Shown in pieces: positions 1-8,317 of a stretch of 64,000 bases of DNA; within the stretch, counting starts at the first letter, position 1; every line of letters begins with the position of its first letter. The position numbers and the translations under genes were made by a program. The stretch comes from an uncultured Chloroflexota bacterium. Its GTDB lineage: Bacteria; Chloroflexota; UBA11872; VXNJ01. The DNA lies in assembly GCA_913043205.1 (NCBI GenBank), contig CAJWLF010000009.1, positions 1 to 64,000 on the forward strand, written 5' to 3'. A model generated the notes under the pieces. The model saw nothing but the letters and a program-made list of their open reading frames with translations. It was not told the origin of the DNA and made no database searches.

Positions 1-1
1 T

Positions 2-793
2 GCATTGGATGCTGGAAAGCATGTATTTTGTCAGGCGCGTCTTGCTATGGATGCTAGTGATGCTCGACGTATGGTGGACAAATCCATCAGTACAGATCGC
101 ACAACTATGGTGTGTCCTCCACCGCATGGAATGTACTATCGCCATAAGGTTAGGGAGATAGTGGACGGTGGGCACTTAGGAGCTATTAGACATATAACCG
201 TAGAGTCGTTTACTGGGGACAATTTAGATCTGGATACTGATCTCCATTGGAGGCAACGACGCGACCTGTCAGGGCTTAACACTCTGACTCTCGGCATTAT
301 GGTTGAAGTGGTAGCAGATTGGTTCAATTGCCAATTTGCGTCAGTGCAGGCGGTCGAGTCTACCTACGTAAAGCAGAGACTGCTTTACGGACAGATGAGC
401 GATGTAGAGAGGCCAGATTCCGTGTTCGTACTTGCGGAATTTTCTGATGGTAGTACTGGAAGTCTCAATTTCAGTAGCATTGCTGGTGGGGCATCCGATA
501 CAACAATATCCGCATATGGTACTGATGGCACCCTTCACTATGTGGCAGGTCCTCCTGATAGTGAGAAAGGATCCATGTCGTTTTCAAAGGCTCCTGGTTG
601 GGACATCCAAGAAGTGGAGATGAGTTCGGTCGCAGCTGGCGGTTGGACAGTAGAGGACGAGTTTATACAGGCTATTCGGGACGGGCGGAATGGAGTGCCG
701 TCGTGGGAAACTGGCATGGAATATATGCGTGTCGTCGAGGCCGTCGATGTTTCGGCAAGATCTGGCAGGCGCATATTTTTGGATGATGTCTAG
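2..793 (+). CDS. Gfo/Idh/MocA-family protein, 5'-truncated by the window edge
   Basis: The reading frame is open from base 2, so the N-terminal Rossmann part lies upstream of the window. The visible 264 residues hold the end of the nucleotide-binding domain and the alpha/beta C-terminal domain of a Gfo/Idh/MocA oxidoreductase. In this family GKHV is followed by a catalytic E-K-P motif; here the residues after GKHVFC are Q-A-R, so the lysine is gone. The usual D-x-G-x-H signature in the C-terminal domain is also not kept (LTLGIMVEVV replaces it). The protein may bind a sugar or cofactor without normal dehydrogenase activity. Substrate unknown. The family call is firm; loss of catalysis is inference. 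Confidence 0.8.
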   Translation, partial: ALDAGKHVFCQARLAMDASDARRMVDKSISTDRTTMVCPPPHGMYYRHKVREIVDGGHLGAIRHITVESFTGDNLDLDTDLHWRQRRDLSGLNTLTLGIMVEVVADWFNCQFASVQAVESTYVKQRLLYGQMSDVERPDSVFVLAEFSDGSTGSLNFSSIAGGASDTTISAYGTDGTLHYVAGPPDSEKGSMSFSKAPGWDIQEVEMSSVAAGGWTVEDEFIQAIRDGRNGVPSWETGMEYMRVVEAVDVSARSGRRIFLDDV

Positions 794-878
794 ATAGTGC
801 TTATCTTTTGGTACCCTGGTCACGCACATCGATGACGATAATGTCTTATGACTTGCATGGGAAAGTCGAGGGGCTTGA

Positions 879-1394
879 GTGAGCAAATGTGAAGATAAAA
901 CGCGCTGTGAATGGGCTAACGTCAGTTCTGAAATGATGGATTATCATGATGCTGAGTGGGGTGCGCAGCCATGTGATGACAATGCATATTTTGAGTCATT
1001 AACTTTAGAGATATTTGAGGCAGGACTGAGTTGGGAGCTTATTTTCAACAGGCGTGATGCGTTTAGGAAAGCCTTTGGGGACTTTGATGTTGCTGTAATT
1101 GCAAACTATGGTACCGATGAATTTGACCGACTAATGGATACACCTGGGATAGTTCGGAATCGGAGGAAAATTGAGGCCACAGCAGATAATGCGAGGATAT
1201 TTTTAGAAATACAAAAAGAAAATGGAGGGTTTGGAGAGTGGCTCAATGAACTGACGGGAGACGAGGAAGAGCTAATCCAGAATTTACGCAAACGCTTTAA
1301 ATTTGTGGGTCCGTCAGTAGCTCGAAGTTTCTTGCACGATGTAGGGCGCACGTCGGCTCCCCATGACGAAAAATGTTGGAAGAACAAAGGCTGA
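879..1394 (+). CDS. tag: DNA-3-methyladenine glycosylase I
   Basis: Base-excision repair enzyme of the Tag family that removes 3-methyladenine from alkylated DNA. The 171-residue product has the family layout: RCEW near residue 10, YHDAEWG at 22-28, the QAGLSW-type motif (EAGLSWELI) and FKFVG near the C-terminus. The zinc-snap ligands appear intact as C10, H23, H162 and C166 (H-x3-C). It is somewhat shorter than the usual ~190 residues because the loop before the last zinc ligands is reduced. The GTG start at 879 follows GAGGGG at about 5 bases. It stands alone, converging on the CDF transporter gene. Confidence 0.93.
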   Translation: MSKCEDKTRCEWANVSSEMMDYHDAEWGAQPCDDNAYFESLTLEIFEAGLSWELIFNRRDAFRKAFGDFDVAVIANYGTDEFDRLMDTPGIVRNRRKIEATADNARIFLEIQKENGGFGEWLNELTGDEEELIQNLRKRFKFVGPSVARSFLHDVGRTSAPHDEKCWKNKG

Positions 1395-1413
1395 TCGTTC
1401 CAGTCAAGGGGAT

Positions 1414-2307
1414 TTATGGGTAAGTAGATGGGTGATCAGATTTGTGTGTCTTTGATATATATGGCTCGACATGGACTACGACATCTCTAACGGCTGCGAA
1501 ATCCTTTTTTACAGATTCTTCTACCTTGTGTGCAATATGGTGTCCTTGTTGTACCGAGATCTGTGGGGCAACGTGTATATGTAAATCCATAAATATCTCG
1601 TCCGGTCGACCTCTTGTGCGTACTGCATGACAATAATGGACGCCTTGTACCGATTGAGCGACCTTCTCTACTAGATTAGGATCTATATGAATAGAATCCA
1701 TTAGGACGGTCGAAGATGTTCTTATCAGCGATAAACCGGTATACACGATGACCGATGCCACCACGAACCCGAGTATCGAATCGACCCACATAAACCCGGA
1801 GGAAGTCGCTATCAGCCCTATCAGAACGGCCAAAGTAACAAGCACATCGTTTTGCAGTTGTGAAGCATCGGCGACGAGAATTTCGCTTTGAAGATCAGCT
1901 GCCTGCTTACGTTGCCAAAGTAGCAATGCGGCTTTGGCGATTAGTGTGAAAATTACAACTATGAAAGTTAGTGCAGATATAGTTGGGCCAGTTCCTTGGA
2001 TTAAGGCTTCTATGCCATTTCTAGCAATCACTGCTGCCGCCACGAACATTAAGCCCCCTATTCCCATGGTGGCTAAGTATTCTGCTTTGCTATGACCATA
2101 TGGGTGGTCTGAATCAGCAGGTCTAGACGTGATCCGTATTGCAACTAAGCCTATGGCTTCTGACATAGAGTCCAACAAAGATTCAAACCCATCGGCTACG
2201 ATACTTACGGATGAGGTCGACAATCCAAATATGATGCGAATCGTACCGATGGCTAAGTTGACTGTTAAAGCTGTCGCAAGTGCTAAATTTATCCTATTGG
2301 TATTGAT
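1414..2307 (-). CDS. Cation diffusion facilitator (CDF) metal transporter, probable near-cognate start
   Basis: Inner-membrane exporter of divalent metals (Zn, Fe, Mn or Co) by proton antiport. Visible features are the TM2 metal-site region (VADGFESLLDSM), HPYGHSKAEY after TM2, further membrane segments, and a cytosolic C-terminal domain with HIHV and VVVHVEP. The first canonical start is TTG at 2221-2223, inside TM1. The frame stays open to a TAA at 2311-2313 and encodes a normal TM1 (NLALATALTVNLAIG), but it has no ATG, GTG or TTG. An ATC at 2305-2307 lies 8 bases after AGGA (2316-2319) and is taken as the probable start. A sequencing error at the start codon is the alternative. Confidence 0.8.
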   Translation of the reverse strand: MNTNRINLALATALTVNLAIGTIRIIFGLSTSSVSIVADGFESLLDSMSEAIGLVAIRITSRPADSDHPYGHSKAEYLATMGIGGLMFVAAAVIARNGIEALIQGTGPTISALTFIVVIFTLIAKAALLLWQRKQAADLQSEILVADASQLQNDVLVTLAVLIGLIATSSGFMWVDSILGFVVASVIVYTGLSLIRTSSTVLMDSIHIDPNLVEKVAQSVQGVHYCHAVRTRGRPDEIFMDLHIHVAPQISVQQGHHIAHKVEESVKKDFAAVRDVVVHVEPYISKTHKSDHPSTYP

Positions 2308-2359
2308 TAGTTATTTCCTGTGCGACGTCAGTTATATTGAAAAATAGACCGCGATGGAT

Positions 2360-2842
2360 TTAGTCGAACAGATTGTTGCATTTTGCACATATGGTGGTCG
2401 GGATTATGCCCGTCTTCATAAGCAAGTTGAATACAAAGCAACCTGTACAGAATCCCAGTACAGACTCCAACAATGCAAATATAGTCAATACAGCTATAAG
2501 TCCGAAGGCAGCAATTGAATTGTCGCCTACGAAATAAAGCCCTGTGGATCCTAAAGTGAACAATAGACCTATGGCTTGAGCAAATCTTTTTGGTGGTCCT
2601 GCCACCATCTTTGTTCTGTTGCCAAGCATCGGTACGATAACTCTAGTGGCTAGTTGTCCGGCCGGGCTCAGTGTCGGTCCGGTAAGTACTCTTGCTGCAA
2701 AGCCGAGGGTTAGTAGTGGGAGCATAAATCCTAGTTGGAAAACCACTGTAAATATCGCCATAACCGATACCATGCCAGCTACAGCGCGCGCAGCATAATC
2801 ATTCACCGGGTGTGGAAAGCTAAATATTTCTTTTGCTAACAT
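2360..2842 (-). CDS. DUF4395 family integral membrane protein
   Basis: A 160-residue membrane protein of the DUF4395 family, function unknown. Seen: FPHPVNDYAARAVAG at the N-terminus, about four hydrophobic segments, the GPPKRFAQ motif near residue 82, and a cysteine-rich end (FCTGC near 131-135 and CAKC at 152-155), all typical of the family. The paired cysteines suggest redox or metal binding, and family members often lie near thioredoxin-like genes, but none is adjacent here. The ATG start follows AAGGAAAG at a good distance. It sits in the same orientation as the CDF gene, 52 bases upstream of that gene's assigned start. Confidence 0.8.
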   Translation of the reverse strand: MLAKEIFSFPHPVNDYAARAVAGMVSVMAIFTVVFQLGFMLPLLTLGFAARVLTGPTLSPAGQLATRVIVPMLGNRTKMVAGPPKRFAQAIGLLFTLGSTGLYFVGDNSIAAFGLIAVLTIFALLESVLGFCTGCFVFNLLMKTGIIPTTICAKCNNLFD

Positions 2843-2963
2843 AAAGCCACTTTCCTTTGCTCAATCAGAATTGGCTGGCAATCGTACTACGAATGACTAC
2901 AAATTTGTCAATTGTTAGGGCGGAGGATTGGGAAATATACTTCAATCACCCGGCTTTACATAA

Positions 2964-4265
2964 CTAATCGATAACTCGGATTACAGCCTTGTGACGTGAA
3001 CCCACTCCGAGAAATATTGTGCCCTCGTCATCTACGTCACTGGATCCAATTGAATTGCGCCCCTGGGTCACTTTGTCTCCGTTAACAGTAACTGCATCTT
3101 GACGAATTAATCTTTTGGCGGCGCTAATCGAATCTGCTAATCCTACCGCTTGGAGTGCAGTCCGAAGATCGTACCCTTCACTTAGTACCGACGATGTGAT
3201 CGATATTGATGGGATACCGTCTAGCGTTTTAGTTTCGTCATCAGCAAATAGTGCGCTGGTGCCTGCCATTGCCTCTTCTAGGCCATTGACTCCATGGATC
3301 ATCAGTGTCACTTCTTCCGCAAGTTTCTTCTGTGCTAACCGAGAAGACTTATTTTCGAGGAATTTATTTTCAATTTCTGATATTTCGTCTAGCTCTAGAA
3401 ATGTGAGTATCTTGAGAAACCGTACAGCATCTCGATCATCGATGTTCAACCAGTATTGATAAAATTCAAAAGGTGATGTCAAATTAGTATCTAGCCATAA
3501 CGCACCCTTTGCTGTCTTTCCCATCTTTTCGCCCGATGTTGTCGTCAAGAGAGGGAAAACAAATCCTAAAGCAGGGTCGATATCGGTAGTGACTCTTCGA
3601 ATATAATCTATGCCTGACAAAATATTGCCGTATTGATCAGACCCACCTACTTGTAACCGGCAGTCATAATGTTTGTACAAGTGATAAAAATCGTAAGCTT
3701 GCAGAACTTGGTAGGCAAATTCGGTAAAACTTATTCCGGAGGCACTGTCGAGTCGTCGTTTGACCGACTCCCGTGACAACATGCTTCCGAGAGGGAAATG
3801 CTTTCCAGTATCCCTCAGAAATGAGATGAGATTTTGATCTTCAAGCCAATCTGAATTGTTCAGCATTAAGGCGCTGTTTGGGCCCGCGGAAAAATCCAGG
3901 TAAGTTTTGAACTGTTGTTCTAGACCGCTTATGTTCTGGGCTAACGTCTGTTGACTCAACAGATTTCTCTCGTCACTTTTACCGGACGGATCCCCTATCA
4001 TTCCTGTTCCTCCGCCTATAAGGACAATTGGCCTGTGGCCAGCGATTTGCAGTCTTTTTTGAAGCAGAATTGGGACAAGGCTACCAGCGTGCAGGCTAGG
4101 AGCTGTTGGGTCATATCCGCAGTAAAAAGTTGTGGTGTTGTGATCGAGAATTGATGGAATAATTGAATGACTAACATCGTGTACTAGACCACGGGATGTG
4201 AGCTCGTCCATCAGCCCTTTTTGGGGAGAGCGACTATTTTCGGATTTGGCATCTTTGTTTGTCAT
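2964..4265 (-). CDS. tyrS: Tyrosyl-tRNA synthetase
   Basis: Class I aminoacyl-tRNA synthetase charging tRNA-Tyr in the cytoplasm. The catalytic domain shows the HIGH-type motif as SLHAGSL within YCGYDPTAPSLHAG, tyrosine/tRNA pocket residues in QAYDFYHLY and GGSDQYGNI, and the KMSKS-type loop as KMGKT (TyrRS type I style, close to KFGKT). The C-terminal ~70 residues form an S4 RNA-binding domain (SAAKRLIRQDAVTVNG). A longer frame to 4337 exists, but ATG at 4263-4265 gives the usual length (433 aa). A third ATG, 18 codons further in, is also possible. No T-box leader was seen upstream. Confidence 0.95.
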   Translation of the reverse strand: MTNKDAKSENSRSPQKGLMDELTSRGLVHDVSHSIIPSILDHNTTTFYCGYDPTAPSLHAGSLVPILLQKRLQIAGHRPIVLIGGGTGMIGDPSGKSDERNLLSQQTLAQNISGLEQQFKTYLDFSAGPNSALMLNNSDWLEDQNLISFLRDTGKHFPLGSMLSRESVKRRLDSASGISFTEFAYQVLQAYDFYHLYKHYDCRLQVGGSDQYGNILSGIDYIRRVTTDIDPALGFVFPLLTTTSGEKMGKTAKGALWLDTNLTSPFEFYQYWLNIDDRDAVRFLKILTFLELDEISEIENKFLENKSSRLAQKKLAEEVTLMIHGVNGLEEAMAGTSALFADDETKTLDGIPSISITSSVLSEGYDLRTALQAVGLADSISAAKRLIRQDAVTVNGDKVTQGRNSIGSSDVDDEGTIFLGVGSRHKAVIRVID

Positions 4266-4389
4266 GCTGTCAATAATAGGCTTGTTTACGCCGGAGATGT
4301 AGTTTTTGCTGTCGATCAACACTGAGATATTCAGCATAATTAAGTGCGAGATTTATGTATAACGACGATTGTCAAAAGGACAGCAGTTT

Positions 4390-5034
4390 ATGAGTAAAAA
4401 TTATCGTGAGAGTGGTATAGCAAGAGTGTTTGACAGGAATTCAGCTGAACGAGAGGCAAGGCGTTTTTTACGAAAAGGTTTAGATTCGCGCATCCGGCAT
4501 ATTATCGATGCTTTGGGGCCTGATAGGTTAAAAGGAAGCACGGTTTTAGACGTTGGCTGTGGTGTGGGGGCTTTGCATCAAAGTCTAATTCTGGCTGGTG
4601 CTAGGCGTATAGTGGGAGTAGATGCTTCTTTGAACAATATAACCGTGGCCCAAGAACTAGCGGCAAAGCTGAAATATTCTGATTATGTGAACCATTTTGT
4701 CGGTGACGTGGTTGAACTGGAGGAATTGCTTCCATGTTCTGACGTGGTGATATTGGATCGTGTTGTGTGTTGCTGCCCGTCTGTCGTTGATCTATTAAAG
4801 TTTGTGCTTGCAAAATGTAATTGCACACTAATTATTACGATTCCGCAGGTCAACCTTGCTACCGTGGGGTTTCAACTACTATTTAACGCTAGTATGTGGA
4901 TTACACGCAACGAGTTTCGATATGTTCTGCATGACCCGGTAACAGTAACGAATAGGGTTCTTAAAGACGGGTTTGTAGCGAACAGGGTTGCTACCTCATA
5001 TCCGTGGGAGGCAACTGTTTATCGACGATGCTGA
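4390..5034 (+). CDS. Class I SAM-dependent methyltransferase
   Basis: About 214 residues with a Rossmann methyltransferase fold. Motif I is VLDVGCGVGALH, followed by GVDAS (motif II acidic residue) and FVGDVVELEE (motif III). The segment VVILDRVVCCCPS resembles a group of methyltransferases related to Mg-protoporphyrin O-methyltransferase, but no other tetrapyrrole gene is near, so the substrate is unknown. An in-frame TTG lies upstream at 4369, but ATG 4390 has AAGGA at 4376-4380 with 9-base spacing and is preferred. The gene is divergent from tyrS with a short shared upstream region. Confidence 0.8.
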   Translation: MSKNYRESGIARVFDRNSAEREARRFLRKGLDSRIRHIIDALGPDRLKGSTVLDVGCGVGALHQSLILAGARRIVGVDASLNNITVAQELAAKLKYSDYVNHFVGDVVELEELLPCSDVVILDRVVCCCPSVVDLLKFVLAKCNCTLIITIPQVNLATVGFQLLFNASMWITRNEFRYVLHDPVTVTNRVLKDGFVANRVATSYPWEATVYRRC

Positions 5035-5169
5035 ATCTGCGATGTTGTATGTTGCAATAGGTATTGGGAATTTGGTTATATTGGCCGGCAAGCTACACTA
5101 AAACATAGCCGTTAATGGGCGAGCTTGTAGGGATTTATATTCAGCACACACAATTTGAGGGCATCGAAA

Positions 5170-6555
5170 ATGACAAAAATACATGGGTTTGGCAGATCCA
5201 TAAATGATGACGATGAAGTAAAAACCTGGCAACAAAAGAAGAATGTATGGAATACGCTGCAATTATCGTGGGACGACACTTTGGATGAGCTGGATGACAT
5301 AATAAGGTTTGAAATAATTCAGAGGGAAGAAGAAGGCTGTGACGTCCAGGAGGCCTTATCTAAATGGGAAGTTGTGGAACAGGAAGAGGGCGGTCGCGAA
5401 GAATTTCTAGCCTATTTGGAATCGTTGCCGCTCAAGTCAGATTGGCCGTACGAGGAACCGAGTGATTTGGAAGCAATAATGGCTTCCAGGCCAACTATTG
5501 ATCATTCGGATGGTGTGACCGGAGATATTGAAGATAAAGTGCTTGGAGCGTGGTTGGGTAGATGTGGTGGATGTCAGTTAGGGAAGCCAGTTGAAGGATG
5601 GTCTTACGAAGACATTGAGGCATTGCTGCAAGCGGCTGGAGAATGGCCTCTGAGACAATATTTTCCTTATTTGGACCCTAATCCAATCGACCGCGCCTAC
5701 CATCACTCGGCCAAAGAATCTACACGTGGTAATTTTGAATGTATGTCCAGGGATGACGATATTGACTACATGCTTATGGCCATTGCTGTACTAGAGGGGC
5801 ATTCTCTGAATTACCAGTCTGCAGATGTCGGTAAAGAGTGGGTAGAAAGATTCCCATATGGGATGGTGTATACAGCAGAAAAAGTTACTTACAGAAACAT
5901 AGTTAATGGACTGCAGGCCCCGGCAACCGCTACATATCGGAACCCTTTTCGTGAATGGATAGGGGCCCAGATAAGGGCTGACGTGTTTGGGTATGTAAAA
6001 GCAGGGGATCCTGAAGCTGCTGCGCGTCTTTCTTACAACGACGCTGCTCTTTCCCATGTTAAAAACGGAATTTATGGCGAACTATTTGCCGCGGCAATGA
6101 TTGCGGGATCATTTGGTACAGATGATCCCGTTGCTGCCCTTCGTGCAGGAATGGGTCAGATTCCCGAAAAATCACGTCTGTATGAGGCTCTTCAATTCAC
6201 TATTGATCTCAAATCACAGTATTCTGATTGGCGAGATGCTCATGCGGTTGTGATGGATAAATATGGGCATTATCACAGGGTACACACTATAAACAATGCG
6301 TGTTTTGTAGCGTTAGGGTTGTTGTATGGGGAAAATGACTATGGAACTACCATATGTATAGCTGTTGAATGTGGAATGGACACTGATTGCAATGGAGCGA
6401 CCGTTGGATCGGTTATCGGGGCGATTCATGGGGCTCGGGCGTTGCCAGATGAATGGATTGGGCCACTCAACAACAAAGTTCGCAGTATGGTTGCCGGGTT
6501 CGATGGGGCGAGCATCTCGAGTCTTGCTGATCGTACTCTAGCGTTCATGAAATAG
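5170..6555 (+). CDS. ADP-ribosylglycohydrolase family protein
   Basis: A 461-residue protein with an ADP-ribosylglycohydrolase (DraG-like) fold from about residue 120 to the end. The family opens with GAWLGRCGGCQLGKPVEG; the metal-binding acidic clusters appear as SRDDDIDYM near residue 195 and MDTDCNGATVG near 400. The family removes ADP-ribose from proteins or nucleic acids, or hydrolyses related N-glycosides, with two Mg ions. The first ~115 residues are an acidic extension not typical of DraG. ATG 5170 follows GAGG at about 10 bases and is preferred over TTG 5155. The neighbours (VOC, Gfo/Idh, sugar enzymes) hint at a catabolic N-glycoside hydrolase rather than DraG regulation; this is inference. 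Confidence 0.85.
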   Translation: MTKIHGFGRSINDDDEVKTWQQKKNVWNTLQLSWDDTLDELDDIIRFEIIQREEEGCDVQEALSKWEVVEQEEGGREEFLAYLESLPLKSDWPYEEPSDLEAIMASRPTIDHSDGVTGDIEDKVLGAWLGRCGGCQLGKPVEGWSYEDIEALLQAAGEWPLRQYFPYLDPNPIDRAYHHSAKESTRGNFECMSRDDDIDYMLMAIAVLEGHSLNYQSADVGKEWVERFPYGMVYTAEKVTYRNIVNGLQAPATATYRNPFREWIGAQIRADVFGYVKAGDPEAAARLSYNDAALSHVKNGIYGELFAAAMIAGSFGTDDPVAALRAGMGQIPEKSRLYEALQFTIDLKSQYSDWRDAHAVVMDKYGHYHRVHTINNACFVALGLLYGENDYGTTICIAVECGMDTDCNGATVGSVIGAIHGARALPDEWIGPLNNKVRSMVAGFDGASISSLADRTLAFMK

Positions 6556-6612
6556 AAACGTGATACACGGTTTACTTGAACCAAAAGACCTTAGCTTTAG
6601 GTGGGTTGTAGT

Positions 6613-7074
6613 GTGAGTACGCGCTTTGGGCATGTGGGTATCGTTGTAAAAGACTTAGACCTGATGACAGAATTCTTCTGTGAAGTGTTGGGGTTTAGCT
6701 TCGAACACAGGTTTCGGCGTAGCGGGGCATGGATAGACAAAGTAGTCGGATTAAAAGATGTGGATTTGGAGATAGCTATTCTGGGGACAGACAGCCAGAA
6801 GTGGACAATAGAACTTCTGAAATATCACAGTCATTCGGATGATGTTGATAATAGAAGGTCAAATCAATTGTATGCGAATCATATATTGATTGACGTGGAC
6901 GATGCTTTCTTGACCTATAGGGCCATGCAGAAGGCAGGATGCCAGCCATTCTCCGAGCCACTTACAAGTCCAAATGGTGCTAAGACTGCATTCTATGCTC
7001 ACGACCCCGAAGGTGGAATTATTGAGATTTGTGAGACTCACGATGAGTCTGGTACATACCCTGCCAGCACGTGA
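6613..7074 (+). CDS. VOC (glyoxalase/dioxygenase) superfamily protein
   Basis: Small metal-dependent enzyme of the vicinal-oxygen-chelate superfamily, about 153 residues with two beta-alpha-beta-beta-beta repeats. It starts FGHVGIVVKDLDLMTEFFCEVLGF, giving the first metal ligand His; NHILIDVDD carries the second-repeat His; and DPEGGIIEICE carries the terminal Glu ligand. The ligand set H/H/E is therefore present and the protein is probably active. The substrate cannot be read from sequence; lactoylglutathione lyase, epimerase and dioxygenase are all possible. A GTG at 6601 exists upstream, but GTG 6613 has AGGTGGG at better spacing. Confidence 0.82.
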   Translation: MSTRFGHVGIVVKDLDLMTEFFCEVLGFSFEHRFRRSGAWIDKVVGLKDVDLEIAILGTDSQKWTIELLKYHSHSDDVDNRRSNQLYANHILIDVDDAFLTYRAMQKAGCQPFSEPLTSPNGAKTAFYAHDPEGGIIEICETHDESGTYPAST

Positions 7075-7099
7075 CGCAGGGCTTTAGTCCAGCTCGATG

Positions 7100-8173
7100 T
7101 CAGAATTCAGACTTTTCGATTGCTCGATGTTCTCGCATAGAACGATAAATAGCGTTTACTAGTCTAATGGTATTTAAGTTGTCTTCGCCTGAAGGATCAG
7201 GTGTGGAATCCTCTTCGATCGCCTTCATTAAAGAGGCCATAGGACCAATAAAGGCGTGAGGAACTCTGAGTTCTGGTATATGGAAATCAAATGTATAACG
7301 GTTATCTAGAGAGTTAGAAACGTAAGTGAGGACGCGCGGGTTTCCTTTTGCCGCCCCAGAAAATAGATGAAAGTCGCCACGGACAATCCCTTCAGTTCCT
7401 TCAAACCGAAATTCTGCGTATTCAGTATCCATAGTGTTGTTACTTGATGAGTGAACTAGTACTGTGGCCCCCGACGCGTATTCTAGGATCGTAGTGCTTC
7501 TAGTCTCGCCAGGGCGGTCTTGTGTGGATAACTTTCCCCCTGAGCTGAATATGCGGTCTGGTTCACCGAAAAGATACCGAATTGTGTCGAAGTAATGGAT
7601 GCTGTGATACATGACTTCCACGTGGTCTCCTCCTAGCCACGGCAGATCGAACGGGTTGTGAATGTTCACATTGATAGTTGCAAGGGTTGGTTCTCCAAGG
7701 TATCCATTTTCAAACAAATATTTCACTGCGCGCATTCGACCGTCCCACCGAAGCTGCTGATTCACAGCTAGTTTTACACCAGCTTCATTAGCCATCTTTA
7801 CGATCTGAGCTGCTAAGGCTGGTTTTTCATGAAGAGGCTTTTGGCAAAGAAAATGTCTTCCCGTTGGTGCCGCGATCCTGACAGCGTCCATCTGTGTGTC
7901 AGGGGTTAAAGCTATATCCAGAATTTCGATATCGTCATTGCTAAGCATATCTTCAATATTGTCGTAGACGTTTGGTATATCGAAAGACTTTGCAGCACTT
8001 TCTGCGCGTGATCGTGTGCGGTTTGTTATACCCACCACATTGAAGCCAGCTATTTTGTATGCTGGGAGCTGTGCACCAGTGATGATGGCTCCCGCTCCTA
8101 CAATTCCGATGCCCCGAGATTTATTTGCAGGCATTTGTGGTAAGTATTTGATGTCTAGTTCTTTAATGTTCAA
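7100..8173 (-). CDS. Gfo/Idh/MocA-family oxidoreductase
   Basis: NAD(P)-dependent sugar or cyclitol dehydrogenase of 357 residues. The N-terminal Rossmann motif is GIGIVGAGAIITGAQLPAY. The catalytic lysine is kept in CQKP (variant of E-K-P), followed by a Gfo/Idh C-terminal domain with HYFD giving the active-site His and Asp. Unlike the truncated paralogue at the window start, this copy looks catalytically complete. The frame can be opened to 8215, but TTG 8171-8173 lies 7 bases after a perfect AAGGAGG, so it is taken as the start. Convergent with the VOC gene and divergent from ilvD. Confidence 0.9.
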   Translation of the reverse strand: MNIKELDIKYLPQMPANKSRGIGIVGAGAIITGAQLPAYKIAGFNVVGITNRTRSRAESAAKSFDIPNVYDNIEDMLSNDDIEILDIALTPDTQMDAVRIAAPTGRHFLCQKPLHEKPALAAQIVKMANEAGVKLAVNQQLRWDGRMRAVKYLFENGYLGEPTLATINVNIHNPFDLPWLGGDHVEVMYHSIHYFDTIRYLFGEPDRIFSSGGKLSTQDRPGETRSTTILEYASGATVLVHSSSNNTMDTEYAEFRFEGTEGIVRGDFHLFSGAAKGNPRVLTYVSNSLDNRYTFDFHIPELRVPHAFIGPMASLMKAIEEDSTPDPSGEDNLNTIRLVNAIYRSMREHRAIEKSEF

Positions 8174-8317
8174 AGTTAGGCCTCCTTGCATTTCAGAATA
8201 ATGACCATATCTCAAATAATGATTTATTGCCTCTATCTCGGATACTATTTTGCGATTGCGTTAGCATTATGGGGCTAATAGGGATGACTGACACTGTAAA
8301 TCTGGAGATTCAATCCA

